From: Elephas maximus indicus
Lineage: Eukaryota > Chordata > Mammalia > Proboscidea > Elephantidae
Length of the DNA stretch: 64,000 nucleotides
Assembly: GCF_024166365.1 (NCBI RefSeq)
Contig: NC_064827.1
Location: 75,903,135 to 75,967,134, forward strand
Direction: 5' to 3'
A model generated the notes under the pieces. The model ran no database searches. It saw only the letters and a list, made by a program, of their open reading frames with translations, and was not told the DNA's origin. The position numbers and the translations under genes are program-made. Below are positions 58,501 through 61,705 of this stretch, one piece after another (the first letter of the stretch is position 1; every line of letters begins with the position of its first letter).

Positions 58501-59323
58501 ATTCCAATAAAACGGGCATAAGGCCAAGGGACAAAAAGAGACTCAAAAGCTTTGGACCACTTCACAGGATGAAGCTTTCAAAACATATCCCCTGGCAGAA
58601 ACCAAAATAAGATTTACAACTTCTAACACGATCATACCCTGCTCAAACAAAAGATATAACGGGAATTGCATAAATTGTAAGCTTTTGCACACAAATGATA
58701 TAATGAGATTTACAGCCTTTATACAGGTGGTAAAGTTAGAAATACCATTGAAAAGTTGCCCAAAGACCCAACAAGACACTTACGCAGGTGATACGTAGCT
58801 GTAGCAAGTGGCAACACAGCACCAAACCCTCTCTGGTGCTGATGAATACAATATCTGTTTGCTATTCCCTGAAAATAGTATCTCCTACCCCTCTCCACCC
58901 GAAAGCAAGCTATGCTAATAGGTGAAAGATGGTCAAATCTATTCTACATACACTTTTAACACGTTTTATATCTATGGCTAGAAACCTCAGGAGCAGAAAA
59001 ACATAAATTGCTATATATTTTTTTAACTTTCATACTCAGTTTTCAATTTATATTTACGCAGTACGCTAAAAAGAGAAGAGAACAAAGTGGGTAGAAATTG
59101 TTCCTTTTTGACTAAAAAGATAAAAATGATATGTTAAAATAACTGTAGGTTTATTCCATATGGCTATTTTATAGGGAGAGAGAGCTAGGCAAGTTTCCTG
59201 TTGTTTGCTTTTTTACAAGATCTTACACATACCAGAAAGTCTGGCCTCTAACTTCCGTATCTGTTCATTCCTTCTTAAAAGCTGGGATGAAAGATCTTCT
59301 CTGGAGCTGCTTCCATCGGAAGC
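16478..59323 (-). CDS. GOLGA1: GOLGA1, golgin-97 (20 coding exons; N-terminal ~45 residues off the right edge)
   Basis: Twenty minus-strand exons splice into an uninterrupted frame of 722 codons plus TAG, running from [20 protein letters not shown] to [14 protein letters not shown]. Golgin-97 is a peripheral trans-Golgi network tether. A long coiled coil (about residues 60-655, visible heptads, Glu/Gln/Leu/Lys-rich) projects into the cytosol. The C-terminal GRIP domain (about 690-740, [12 protein letters not shown] through [15 protein letters not shown]) binds Arl1-GTP. The Tyr of FEYLK falls at residue 697 if 45 residues precede, the residue known to be critical for Golgi targeting. The total would be 767, equal to the human length I recall. 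All junctions keep frame; most are phase 0. The missing first exon(s) should encode the basic N-terminus. No lesion is seen. Confidence 0.95.
17145..17231 (-). CDS. GOLGA1: GOLGA1 exon, residues ~713-741, end of GRIP domain
   Basis: The exon has 29 codons, [19 protein letters not shown] to MLKETLEYK, completing the Arl1-binding GRIP fold. The acceptor is TTGTTTCAG and the donor GTAGGA. Confidence 0.95.
17761..17931 (-). CDS. GOLGA1: GOLGA1 exon, residues ~656-712, start of GRIP domain
   Basis: The exon has 57 codons, [19 protein letters not shown] to KFMSCRESE. The linker precedes [18 protein letters not shown], the first helix of the GRIP domain including its key Tyr. The acceptor is TTTTTTTCAG and the donor GTAAAG. 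Confidence 0.95.
18530..18589 (-). CDS. GOLGA1: GOLGA1 exon, residues ~636-655
   Basis: The 60-base exon encodes [20 protein letters not shown], the last coiled-coil segment. The acceptor is TTTATCTCAG and the donor GTGAGT. Confidence 0.93.
18590..19470. other. GOLGA1 intron stretch without recognised features
   Basis: No exon or confident repeat is recognised, although 18690-19170 has the look of an old L1-type fragment. The GOLGA1 exons on either side join in frame, so no coding sequence is missing here. Confidence 0.35.
19475..20510 (-). repeat. Antisense L1 3' end (older copy)
   Basis: It starts with an antisense tail (ATTTTATTGTGTTTTAAGTG) and contains TAGAGGGCCACCCGTAAGC, GCTTTTAAGACCCCAGACAC and GTGCCAGTTGACTAAGC. 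These match in order the 3' region of the L1 at 61706-64000 (GATGGCCGCTTGTTAGCATT, TTTTAAGACTCCAGACGCC, GCCAATTGACTTAGAAG). It is more diverged than that copy. Confidence 0.65.
20675..22450 (-). repeat. L2-like LINE, antisense
   Basis: Text typical of reverse-complement L2: GACTGAGTCTCTACTATGTG, AAAGGCAAGGCCAGTGTGGC, TAGGGCTTTGCAGGCTACTA, AGGATTTGCTGATGGTCTGG, GATGACTCCAGGTTTCTC and TTTGAGATGCCTTTTAGACG. It includes a short antisense SINE head fragment at 20743-20798. Multiple open frames here are chance. Confidence 0.5.
20743..20798 (-). repeat. AfroSINE fragment, antisense
   Basis: Only AAAACCAAACCC plus TTAGCACTTAACCACTATGC and the GGGTTTCC end remain. Tail joins directly to head, so the middle is missing; TTCTCCTA-type flank (AGACATTCTCCTA) is duplicated on both sides. 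Confidence 0.6.
23447..23590 (-). CDS. GOLGA1: GOLGA1 exon, residues ~588-635
   Basis: The exon has 48 codons, [20 protein letters not shown] to EQQLIEKNK, phase 0. The acceptor is ACCCCGTAG and the donor GTGAGG. Coiled coil resumes at about [11 protein letters not shown]. Confidence 0.93.
24026..24186 (-). CDS. GOLGA1: GOLGA1 exon, residues ~534-587
   Basis: The exon completes Gly534, then [20 protein letters not shown] to LSVSEPH. The second half is Pro/Ala/Gly-rich ([14 protein letters not shown]), a break in the coiled coil that looks weakly conserved. The donor is GTAAGT. Confidence 0.93.
24291..24393 (-). CDS. GOLGA1: GOLGA1 exon, residues ~500-533
   Basis: The exon has 34 codons, [20 protein letters not shown] to EILQLKE, plus G of Gly534. 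The acceptor is CTCCCCAAG and the donor GTGAGG. Confidence 0.94.
24720..25880 (-). repeat. MIR fragments, antisense
   Basis: Antisense MIR wording at 24720-24800 (ATATTACCTCATTATAATAAC) and at 25735-25875 (AACTGAGGCTCTGAGAGATTA, then CCAAGGTCCTGGAGCTAGTA). They are separated by the GOLGA1 exon at 25213-25302. Boundaries are approximate. Confidence 0.45.
25213..25302 (-). CDS. GOLGA1: GOLGA1 exon, residues ~470-499
   Basis: The exon has 30 codons, [20 protein letters not shown] to EEFQQQ, phase 0. The acceptor is GGGTTGCAG. The donor GTCGGT has C at +3, which is uncommon. Confidence 0.92.
26212..26362 (+). repeat. AfroSINE, full-length, sense, with 10-bp target-site duplication
   Basis: It runs from TGGAGCCCTGGTGGCGCAGT (A box) through AAAAGGTCAGCAGTTTGAAT (B box) and GGGGCAGTTGTACTCTGTCC to GACGGCAATGGGTTT. 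AATCATAGTA flanks it at 26202-26211 and 26363-26372. It is a clean, relatively young copy. Confidence 0.9.
26854..27478 (+). pseudogene. UBE2V1P: UBE2V1 processed pseudogene
   Basis: The plus strand reads [23 protein letters not shown], then [30 protein letters not shown] and VNSSNGVV, ending GECYSN and a stop at 27264-27266. This is the catalytically inactive E2 variant that pairs with UBE2N to build Lys63-linked ubiquitin chains. The V1 paralogue fits better than V2 ([13 protein letters not shown]). No introns are present and a 3' UTR-like stretch continues to an A-rich end near 27475. It is broken: the start region is unrecognisable, residues are lost at KI-YG, an extra A at about 27157 frameshifts the LAKW segment, and a stop follows. 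It lies antisense in a GOLGA1 intron. Confidence 0.88.
27480..28860. other. GOLGA1 intron stretch without clear features
   Basis: No exon is recognised. AT-rich text from about 28300 to 28700 (CAACTACTTGACCTAAGTAAC, AATAGTCCATAGGGTGGTC) resembles old L1 ORF2 sequence but is too decayed for a firm call. Confidence 0.3.
28862..29063 (-). repeat. AfroSINE, antisense, longer subtype
   Basis: Antisense: GTAGCCATCAAGTCAATTTC, ACAGGACAGAGTAGAACTGC, GGCTGTAATCTTTATAGAAG (extra central block), TGAGTTCGAACCACTGACC and TTAACCACTGTGCCACCAGG. The tRNA-like head is well preserved. Confidence 0.85.
29910..30076 (-). repeat. AfroSINE, antisense, with 13-bp target-site duplication
   Basis: Starts with the antisense tail AAAAAAACAAACCAAACCC and ends CTACGCCACCAGGGTTTC. 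CAAGTGGTTCTCA flanks it at 29897-29909 and 30077-30089. That flank is the terminal sequence of the hAT-like element that follows, so the SINE landed on its end. Confidence 0.9.
30077..30300 (+). repeat. hAT-like non-autonomous DNA transposon
   Basis: It runs AAGTGGTTCTCAGCTGGGGG, GACATTTTTGGTTGTTGCAA, CATCTAGTGGGTAGAAGCC, CTAAACATCCTACAATGCAC to GAGGTTGAGAAACCTCG. It is the best preserved of three family members in the window. Confidence 0.6.
30300..30960 (+). repeat. L2 LINE 3' end, sense
   Basis: L2 3' wording: TTTCTGCCTCAGAGCCTTTA, TGGCTCCTTCTCATTATT, TGCTCAAATGTCACCAACAC, TTGCTGTATCCCAGAACCTA and CAGCAGTGCCTGGTACTTAC, ending TGTTTGTTGAAGGAGTAAATG. Confidence 0.65.
31560..31760 (+). repeat. 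MIR SINE
   Basis: MIR core: AGCTTGGACTTGGAAGTCAG, GCTATGTGAACCTGGACAAA, ATTATAAAATGTGCATAATT, then TGAGAGGACTTAATGATGTG. Confidence 0.6.
31827..31922 (-). CDS. GOLGA1: GOLGA1 exon, residues ~438-469
   Basis: The exon has 32 codons, [20 protein letters not shown] to LELKTLK, phase 0. The acceptor is GAATTTGCAG; the donor is GTATTT. Confidence 0.94.
32412..32927 (+). repeat. Solo LTR (ERVL-MaLR-like) with 5-bp target-site duplication
   Basis: Begins TGTTAGGGACTGAATTGTGT and ends AGCACTAGATAACTAAAACA. CAGAC occurs at 32407-32411 and 32928-32932, a perfect 5-bp duplication. AATAAA lies near 32861 as expected in an LTR. Both ends resemble mammalian MaLR LTRs. No internal retroviral sequence remains, so it is a recombined solo LTR. 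Confidence 0.8.
32991..33140 (-). CDS. GOLGA1: GOLGA1 exon, residues ~388-437
   Basis: The exon has 50 codons, [20 protein letters not shown] to TATEHEM, phase 0. The acceptor is TCCCCGCAG and the donor GTGAGT. The N-terminal part looks more diverged from the human sequence I recall than other exons. Confidence 0.93.
33460..33680 (+). repeat. MIR SINE
   Basis: Contains CAGTGGTTAAGAACAAGGGC, AATGAGGATAATAGTACATA, AGATTAAATGAAAACACGGT and GCACAGTGCCTCAGACATGG, a near-complete MIR. Confidence 0.65.
34096..34191 (-). CDS. GOLGA1: GOLGA1 exon, residues ~356-387
   Basis: The exon has 32 codons, [20 protein letters not shown] to EAQIQAL, phase 0. The acceptor is TTTCCCCTTCAG and the donor GTAAGT. 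Confidence 0.94.
35290..35441 (-). repeat. AfroSINE, antisense
   Basis: Reads AACCCGTTGACGTCGATTCC, TAGGACAGAGTAGAACTGCC, GGATTCGAACTGCCAACC and CACCATGCCACCAGGGTTTC. The L1 text continues on both sides. Confidence 0.85.
35607..35801 (+). repeat. AfroSINE, sense, with an inverted SINE-tail segment inside
   Basis: The head TGGTTAAAAGTTCAGCTGCT and AACCAAAAGGT are followed by about 30 foreign bases (ACCCAAAATACCCAGTGCCC, then TCGAGTCGTA). The normal body GGCAGTTCAGATCCACCAGC and tail then resume. The extra piece reads as the antisense of a SINE tail. See findings. Confidence 0.8.
37390..37605 (-). repeat. hAT-like non-autonomous DNA transposon, antisense
   Basis: Inverse of the family at 30077: GAGTTCTCAACCTTGGCACC, ACTAGATGCCAGTAGTACCC, AAAATGTCTCCAAATATTTT and CAGTTGAGAACCACTG. 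Inverted ends AGTTCTCAA and TTGAGAACC are visible. Confidence 0.5.
37778..38461 (+). mobile_element. RTE-type LINE fragment (3' part)
   Basis: Homologous to the C-terminal part of the RTE at 42248-44039: CAGCCTTCAGTATGGATTAC, ATCCTCACAACTGGACCAAT, ATCATGATAAATGGAGAAAA, then CTCCTATGCATGTGAAAGC. Translation in shifting frames gives [19 protein letters not shown] and [11 protein letters not shown]. It is 5'-truncated and has several frameshifts and stops. Confidence 0.85.
39590..40030. repeat. Unclassified GC-richer insert
   Basis: A block clearly richer in G+C than its L1 surroundings (TTGTGCCCCTCAAATCCATC, AGTTAGCTGGCTTCCATTTT, GCACCAACAATCCAGGGTTG). It could be an LTR piece or another foreign insert; I see no coding signal despite a 117-codon open frame. 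Confidence 0.3.
40827..41062 (-). repeat. hAT-like MITE with a SINE-tail fragment inside
   Basis: The terminal repeats CAGGGGTTGG and CCGACTCCTG are inverted relatives. The body GTAAAGGACCAGATAAATAT, AGCAAGAAAGCAGCCATAGA and CAATCCGTACGTAAACGGGT matches a common mammalian non-autonomous DNA transposon whose name I do not recall with confidence. Positions 40881-40930 are an AfroSINE/RTE tail (GATGAGTCGGAATCAAGGTG). Confidence 0.6.
41775..41980 (+). repeat. 5'-truncated L1 3' end (afrotherian type)
   Basis: Ends AACTAATTTGCGCTGTAAAC, TTTCACCTAAAGCACAATT and a poly-A tract. The inverse of the same ending is seen at 19480-19540 and at 61706-61760. It is a short young tail inserted into an older L1. 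Confidence 0.65.
42248..44039 (+). mobile_element. RTE-type LINE, 5'-truncated, with 13-bp target-site duplication
   Basis: The coding part gives reverse transcriptase motifs: [25 protein letters not shown]-like [42 protein letters not shown] and the catalytic LRYADD at about 43250, then [10 protein letters not shown] and [18 protein letters not shown]. Family RTE (BovB-like), the autonomous partner of afrotherian SINEs. It is dead: frame changes near 42740, 43270 and 43650, and upstream endonuclease sequence is absent. ACGATTATCTGCT flanks it at 42235-42247 and 44040-44052. The 3' end is GAACCGACTCGATGGCACCT followed by AACAACAACAAC. Confidence 0.92.
44124..44310 (+). repeat. AfroSINE, sense, variant subtype
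   Basis: Reads GGCTGCTAACTAAAAAGTTG, GCAGTTTGATTTAACCCAGA, a variant central block (GCCTGGCAATCTAAGTCCGA, GCAGTCACTGAAAACCCTAT) and tail GTGAGTCGGAATCAAGTCC. The head before the B box is mostly lost. Confidence 0.75.
44525..44620 (-). CDS. GOLGA1: GOLGA1 exon, residues ~324-355
   Basis: The exon has 32 codons, [20 protein letters not shown] to GILETR, phase 0. The acceptor is AACTTAAAG, with a purine-interrupted tract. An alternative AG seven bases inside would break the frame. The donor is GTACTG. Confidence 0.9.
45440..45598 (-). repeat. AfroSINE, antisense, longer subtype
   Basis: Antisense: TGTGCTACAGAATAAAATTG, GGTTTTCTTGGCTATAATCT, TTTGAATTGCCAACCTTTTG and TGCACCAACCAGGGACCT. Lies within MIR-like text. 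Confidence 0.8.
45600..45800 (-). repeat. MIR-like text next to the SINE
   Basis: AACTCATTTAATCCTAACAAC, TTTACAGATGACAAAACATA and AGCTACTTGCTCTAAGTTGC are antisense MIR phrases. The MIR starts before the SINE at about 45355. Confidence 0.5.
46012..46188 (-). repeat. AfroSINE, antisense
   Basis: A-rich tail side (46012-46035), AACCCATTGCTGTTGAGTCA, GAGTAGAACTGCCCCACAGG, TTCAAACTGCTGACCTTTTG and CACTGCGCCATCAGGGCTCC. Flanks share AGTGGC, a possible short duplication. Confidence 0.85.
46477..46602 (-). CDS. GOLGA1: GOLGA1 exon, residues ~282-323
   Basis: The exon has 42 codons, [19 protein letters not shown] to [10 protein letters not shown], phase 0. The acceptor is CACTTGTAG and the donor GTGATT. 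Confidence 0.93.
46901..47046 (+). repeat. Two AfroSINE 3' ends at one target site
   Basis: 46901-46981 is a 5'-truncated SINE (GGGCAGTTCTACTCTGTCCT to GACGGCACTGGG and poly-T). 46992-47046 is a second, shorter one (ATAGGGTTGCTATAGTGGAA to GATGACAAG and poly-T). ATTACTAACT stands before, between and after them (46891, 46982, 47047). Confidence 0.85.
47380..49470 (+). repeat. L1 fragments, 3' UTR followed by ORF2 text, with an AfroSINE
   Basis: 47500-47695 is an L1 3' end (TGTATCTTGATTGTGGTAGT, TGTTATATGTAAATCACACC). 47700-49470 is a second L1 in ORF2 (TATGCCAGCAACACATAGAA, CCCAAACGGATCTGTAGATT, CTGACAAAGACAAATGGATG, GCACCCAGGATATATATAAA, GACACACCTCATTGGTAATA). The SINE at 48528-48720 interrupts it. 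All frames are broken. Confidence 0.7.
48528..48720 (+). repeat. AfroSINE, sense, longer subtype with RTE-like tail
   Basis: Reads GATGCAATGGTTAAGCGCGC, GGTTCAAACCCACCAGGTCC, the long block GAAAGATGTGGCAGTCTGCT, then TATGAGTTGGAATCGACTCG and ATGGCACACAACATCACTAC. Its end is closer to the RTE 3' end (GATGGCACCTAACAACAAC) than other copies. Confidence 0.85.
49476..50378 (+). mobile_element. RTE-type LINE, 5'-truncated
   Basis: Starts inside the reverse transcriptase (TCATCATACCTATTCAATCT), includes [19 protein letters not shown] with the catalytic Asp pair, and [19 protein letters not shown]. It ends in GTCACTAAGAGTCAGAAAGG and GCACCTAACAACAACAT. Frames break near 49840 and 49970. It lies directly downstream of the L1 fragment. 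Confidence 0.9.
50723..50834 (-). CDS. GOLGA1: GOLGA1 exon, residues ~245-281
   Basis: The exon begins with A of Arg244, then [20 protein letters not shown] to LSIDLQK. The acceptor is AATGAAG, picked over a GAG two bases on because only it restores Arg-Asp. The donor is GTAAGT. Confidence 0.92.
51335..51504 (-). CDS. GOLGA1: GOLGA1 exon, residues ~188-243
   Basis: The exon has 56 codons, [19 protein letters not shown] to HYSTLEEQ, plus AG of Arg244. The acceptor is TTGTGTCAG. The donor is GTTCTT, a poor match to GTRAGT, yet it is the only GT that joins the next exon in frame. Confidence 0.92.
51808..51936 (-). CDS. GOLGA1: GOLGA1 exon, residues ~145-187
   Basis: The exon has 43 codons, [18 protein letters not shown] to ELSKVKHM. 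The acceptor is TCTAAATAG; the donor GTGCGC is weak at +4. It is coiled coil rich in Gln and Glu. Confidence 0.93.
52130..52745 (+). repeat. L1 3' end, sense, split by a MITE
   Basis: TTTATAGCAGCATTGTTTAT, AAGGTCCATCAATGGACGAA, TAGTATTCAGTCATAAAAAG, CCATACTGTATGATTCCTTT, then after the MITE TATGAAATAGAATAGGCAG and TGAATTTCACCTCAGTAAAA. Confidence 0.75.
52384..52520 (+). mobile_element. 137-bp MITE of Tc1/mariner type, TA target duplication
   Basis: Terminal inverted repeats CAGTAAAATCTGTG (left) and the inverse of CACAGGTTTCACTG (right) are nearly perfect. TA stands on both sides (52382-52383 and 52521-52522). Removing it restores the L1 text exactly at a TA. The short internal sequence has no coding capacity. 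Confidence 0.8.
53000..54570. other. GOLGA1 intron stretch with an A20/T16 palindrome
   Basis: No exon is recognised. Positions 53955-53990 are about twenty A followed by sixteen T. The flanking text (CAGGGCCCCAGCAGAAACAG, AAGGCACACTCAAATTAGGC, and AATAAAGAGGTTTATCGAAG) resembles one old interspersed repeat running across the tract. Confidence 0.45.
54571..54603 (-). CDS. GOLGA1: GOLGA1 33-base exon, residues ~134-144
   Basis: This very short exon of 11 codons ([11 protein letters not shown]) is phase 0 at both ends. The acceptor is TTGTTTTAG and the donor GTTAGT. Its size means it could be skipped without a frameshift. Confidence 0.9.
55388..55541 (+). repeat. AfroSINE, sense
   Basis: ATGGTTAAGACTTCGGCTGC, AAAGGTCGGCAGTTTGAATC (B box), CCGCTCCTTGGAAACTCTAG and tail GGGCTCGATGGCAATGGG. 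The first bases of the head are missing. Confidence 0.85.
56100..56197 (-). CDS. GOLGA1: GOLGA1 exon, residues ~101-133
   Basis: The exon encodes [18 protein letters not shown] to LALARKDQ in the coiled coil. The acceptor is TTATTAACAG; the donor GTACTG has a non-consensus +4 to +6. Confidence 0.93.
57146..57220 (-). CDS. GOLGA1: GOLGA1 exon, residues ~76-100
   Basis: The exon encodes [20 protein letters not shown] to KHQD, with split codons at both ends (G|AC Asp and T|CT Ser). The acceptor is CTCACCCAAG and the donor GTACGT. Confidence 0.93.
57800..58410 (+). repeat. MIR SINE fragments
   Basis: First copy 57805-58020: GCATGGCATAGTAGAAAAGC, GCTGGGAGACCTTAAGCAAA, TACCTACCTCAAAGGATGCA. A second, shorter core is at 58290-58400 (TACCACTTGCTACTTGTGTG). 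No exon is recognised from there to the GOLGA1 exon at 59233. Confidence 0.55.
59233..59323 (-). CDS. GOLGA1: GOLGA1 exon, residues ~46-75
   Basis: The acceptor is ATTTCAACAG and the donor GTATGTG. The exon encodes [18 protein letters not shown] to KLEARLS plus one base of Asp76. The Ser-rich start precedes the coiled coil. This is the most 5' exon visible. Confidence 0.93.
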
Positions 59324-60329
59324 CTGTTGAAATAAACACAAGGAAAGGTCATATTCACACGTGGGCTCTCATCAGTGTGATACCAAAACACTGAACCAAA
59401 AAGGCACACAACTCTTATTTTAGGCTTGGTTACATTTAAACTATCTGTGATCACTTGGTCCTAGCCTCTTTATCTGTAAAGTGCGAACAACTCTGTCTTC
59501 TCCCTCTATAATATAAAGGAGATATAAGAATGCTAAACAGATTTTATACACACACACTCTATCAGTGGTAAATAAATTCATCATGATCTACTACACTAAG
59601 TACATAATATATTTACAATGATAAAAATAGAGAATCACTTTATTTTTCCAAAAATAAGGTCCCAGGGTAAGTAAGTAGTAATGGATTAAAAGCTGTGTCT
59701 GTGACTAAGAACCTATCACTGATATTGAGGCTTCGGTATCCTCATCCATAAAACAAAAGCTCTAAGATGCATCACAGGCTTTAGCACATAACATGCTTTC
59801 AATAAATCAATGCATTAATGAGACATCAATTTCCTCCAACAATCCAGATGATCTTAAGACATAAGGGAACTACTATTAGTTTGACACTGTTACTACTGCT
59901 ATTAACTAACCAACAATATTTATCTTTTTACTTTTTATTATAAAATGTTTTCAAACATACAGAAAAGTAGGGAGAATGGTTTAATGAACATTCTCCATCT
60001 ACTTTAATGATTGCTTACATTTTCCCAAATTTGCTTTATCACGATTTTTATTTTGCTAAAGTACTTTAAATAACAGACATCATCACATTTCATCCTACTT
60101 TGATAAACATCTGTAAAAAATAAGGACACTTTTCCTTTACAAGCACAATGTCATTATCAAACTTAACAAAATTAAAAATATTATCTAATACCCAGTCTTT
60201 AATCACATTTCTCTATTTTATCCCCAAAACGTCTTTAAAGGTGGTTGAGCAATTCACATCAAATGTTCATTTGCCCATCCAGTCACTTGCCCGTTCTATA
60301 TGTACTAAGAGTCAGTACGTAGTTAAAGG

Positions 60330-60710
60330 GAGAGGACTTTTGAGTCAGAAGATGTGAGTTAAAGTCCCAGCTTCACCACTTATAAGCTGTTAGAACTTGG
60401 GCAAATTATTCAACTTTTCTGTGAATTTATTTTCTTATATATAAATTGTGATAGGAAACCCTGGAGGTGTAGTGGTTAAGAGTTACAGCTGCTAACCAAA
60501 AGGTCAGCAGTTCAAATTCACTAGGCGCTCCTTGGAAACCCTATGGGGCAGTTCTACTCTGTCCTACAGGGTCACTAGGAGTTGCAATCAACTAGATGGT
60601 AACAGGTTTTTGGTTTACACTGTGGTAATGAATATTATCTACCTCACAGAGTTGCAATGAGGATTAAATAATACTTGTCACGTTCACAAAACGAGCCTAG
60701 TATATAACTA
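60330..60710 (+). repeat. MIR SINE split by an AfroSINE
   Basis: GTCCCAGCTTCACCACTTAT and TTGGGCAAATTATTCAACTT before, and ATTATCTACCTCACAGAGTT and GCAATGAGGATTAAATAATA after the SINE. The order and orientation are those of a single MIR. Confidence 0.7.
60453..60616 (+). repeat. AfroSINE, full-length, sense
   Basis: GGAAACCCTGGAGGTGTAGT (A box), AAAAGGTCAGCAGTTCAAAT (B box), CCTATGGGGCAGTTCTACTC and AGATGGTAACAGG tail. Flanks TTGTGATA and CTGTGGTA may be a decayed target duplication. Confidence 0.88.
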
Positions 60711-60966
60711 GTTTTAATAAATGTCATCTATTACTAGTAGTATAAGAAATTGTTATGATTATTACCATCAGTGAGACATCCTATGTCTCAGCACTGTACT
60801 ACGCACCAGGAATAGTGGTGTAACAGAGTTCTGGCCTAAAACAGTGGCAGCGGCAGTTAACTACTAATTATGAAATGCCTACTAAGAGTCAGGCACTACG
60901 CTAAGTGCTTTATAAATTACACAGAAAAGAGTTAACATCAAAGGCCTAAGACTGCTATCCTTAGAA

Positions 60967-61537
60967 TGTCTGCTTGTAAAGTTGGCCCTTGGCTGGCATC
61001 TGGGAACTTAAGATTTCAGGAGGGTTCCCATCGATAACAGTGGCTCACTATGCCTGAACTATTTGGACAAGTAATATGGTTTACACTGAACCCTTGCTTT
61101 CCTTCTATGAGTCTGGCATTTTGGGATGTGTAACGCAGAGGATGCCCACATGATCAGCCCCCAATAAAAACCCTGGACACTGAGTCTCTAATGAGCTTCC
61201 TGGTAGACAACACTTCACATGTGTTGTCACACCTCGTTGCTGGGGGAATCAGCACATCCTGTGTGACTCCACTGGGAGAGAGCTTTTAGAAGTGTGGATC
61301 TGGTTTCCTCCAGACTTTCCCCCATGAGGAAACCCTGGTGGCGTAGTGGTTAAGAGCTACAACGGCTAACCAGTGGGTTTGGTTGGGTTGCCCCATGAGT
61401 TCTTTCTCTTTGCTGATTTTGTTTTGCATCCTTTCCCTATAAAAAATCATAGACATGAATACTACTATATGCTGAGTCTTGCGAGTCCCCCTAGTGAATC
61501 ATCGAAACTTGAGGTGATCCTGGGGATCCCCAACACA
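60967..61537 (+). repeat. ERVL-like LTR, with a SINE remnant inside
   Basis: TGTCTGCTTGTAAAGTTGGC at the start, CCCAATAAAAACCCTGGAC, TTGTCACACCTCGTTGCTGG, TTTGCTGATTTTGTTTTGCA, ATACTACTATATGCTGAGTC and GATCCCCAACACA at the end. Wording matches a mammalian LTR type I recall but do not name. Ends are approximate. Confidence 0.55.
61329..61390 (+). repeat. 62-bp AfroSINE deletion product with 9-bp target-site duplication
   Basis: Head GAAACCCTGGTGGCGTAGTG and GTTAAGAGCTAC, then AACGGCTAACCAGTGGGTTT, going straight from the region before the B box to the tail. CCCCATGAG flanks it at 61320-61328 and 61391-61399. Confidence 0.85.
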
Positions 61538-61705
61538 CATATTTTAATAAAGGTAAGGACAGTTCCTATCTCCATTTTACAGATATGGAAACTAAGGCAT
61601 AGAAAAGTGAAGGAACTCAACCAAAGTTACACAATAATGATGTAGCCAGCAATCAAACCCAGGTCTGACTCCATAATGTGACCCAAGCTCCTAACTACTA
61701 TATTC

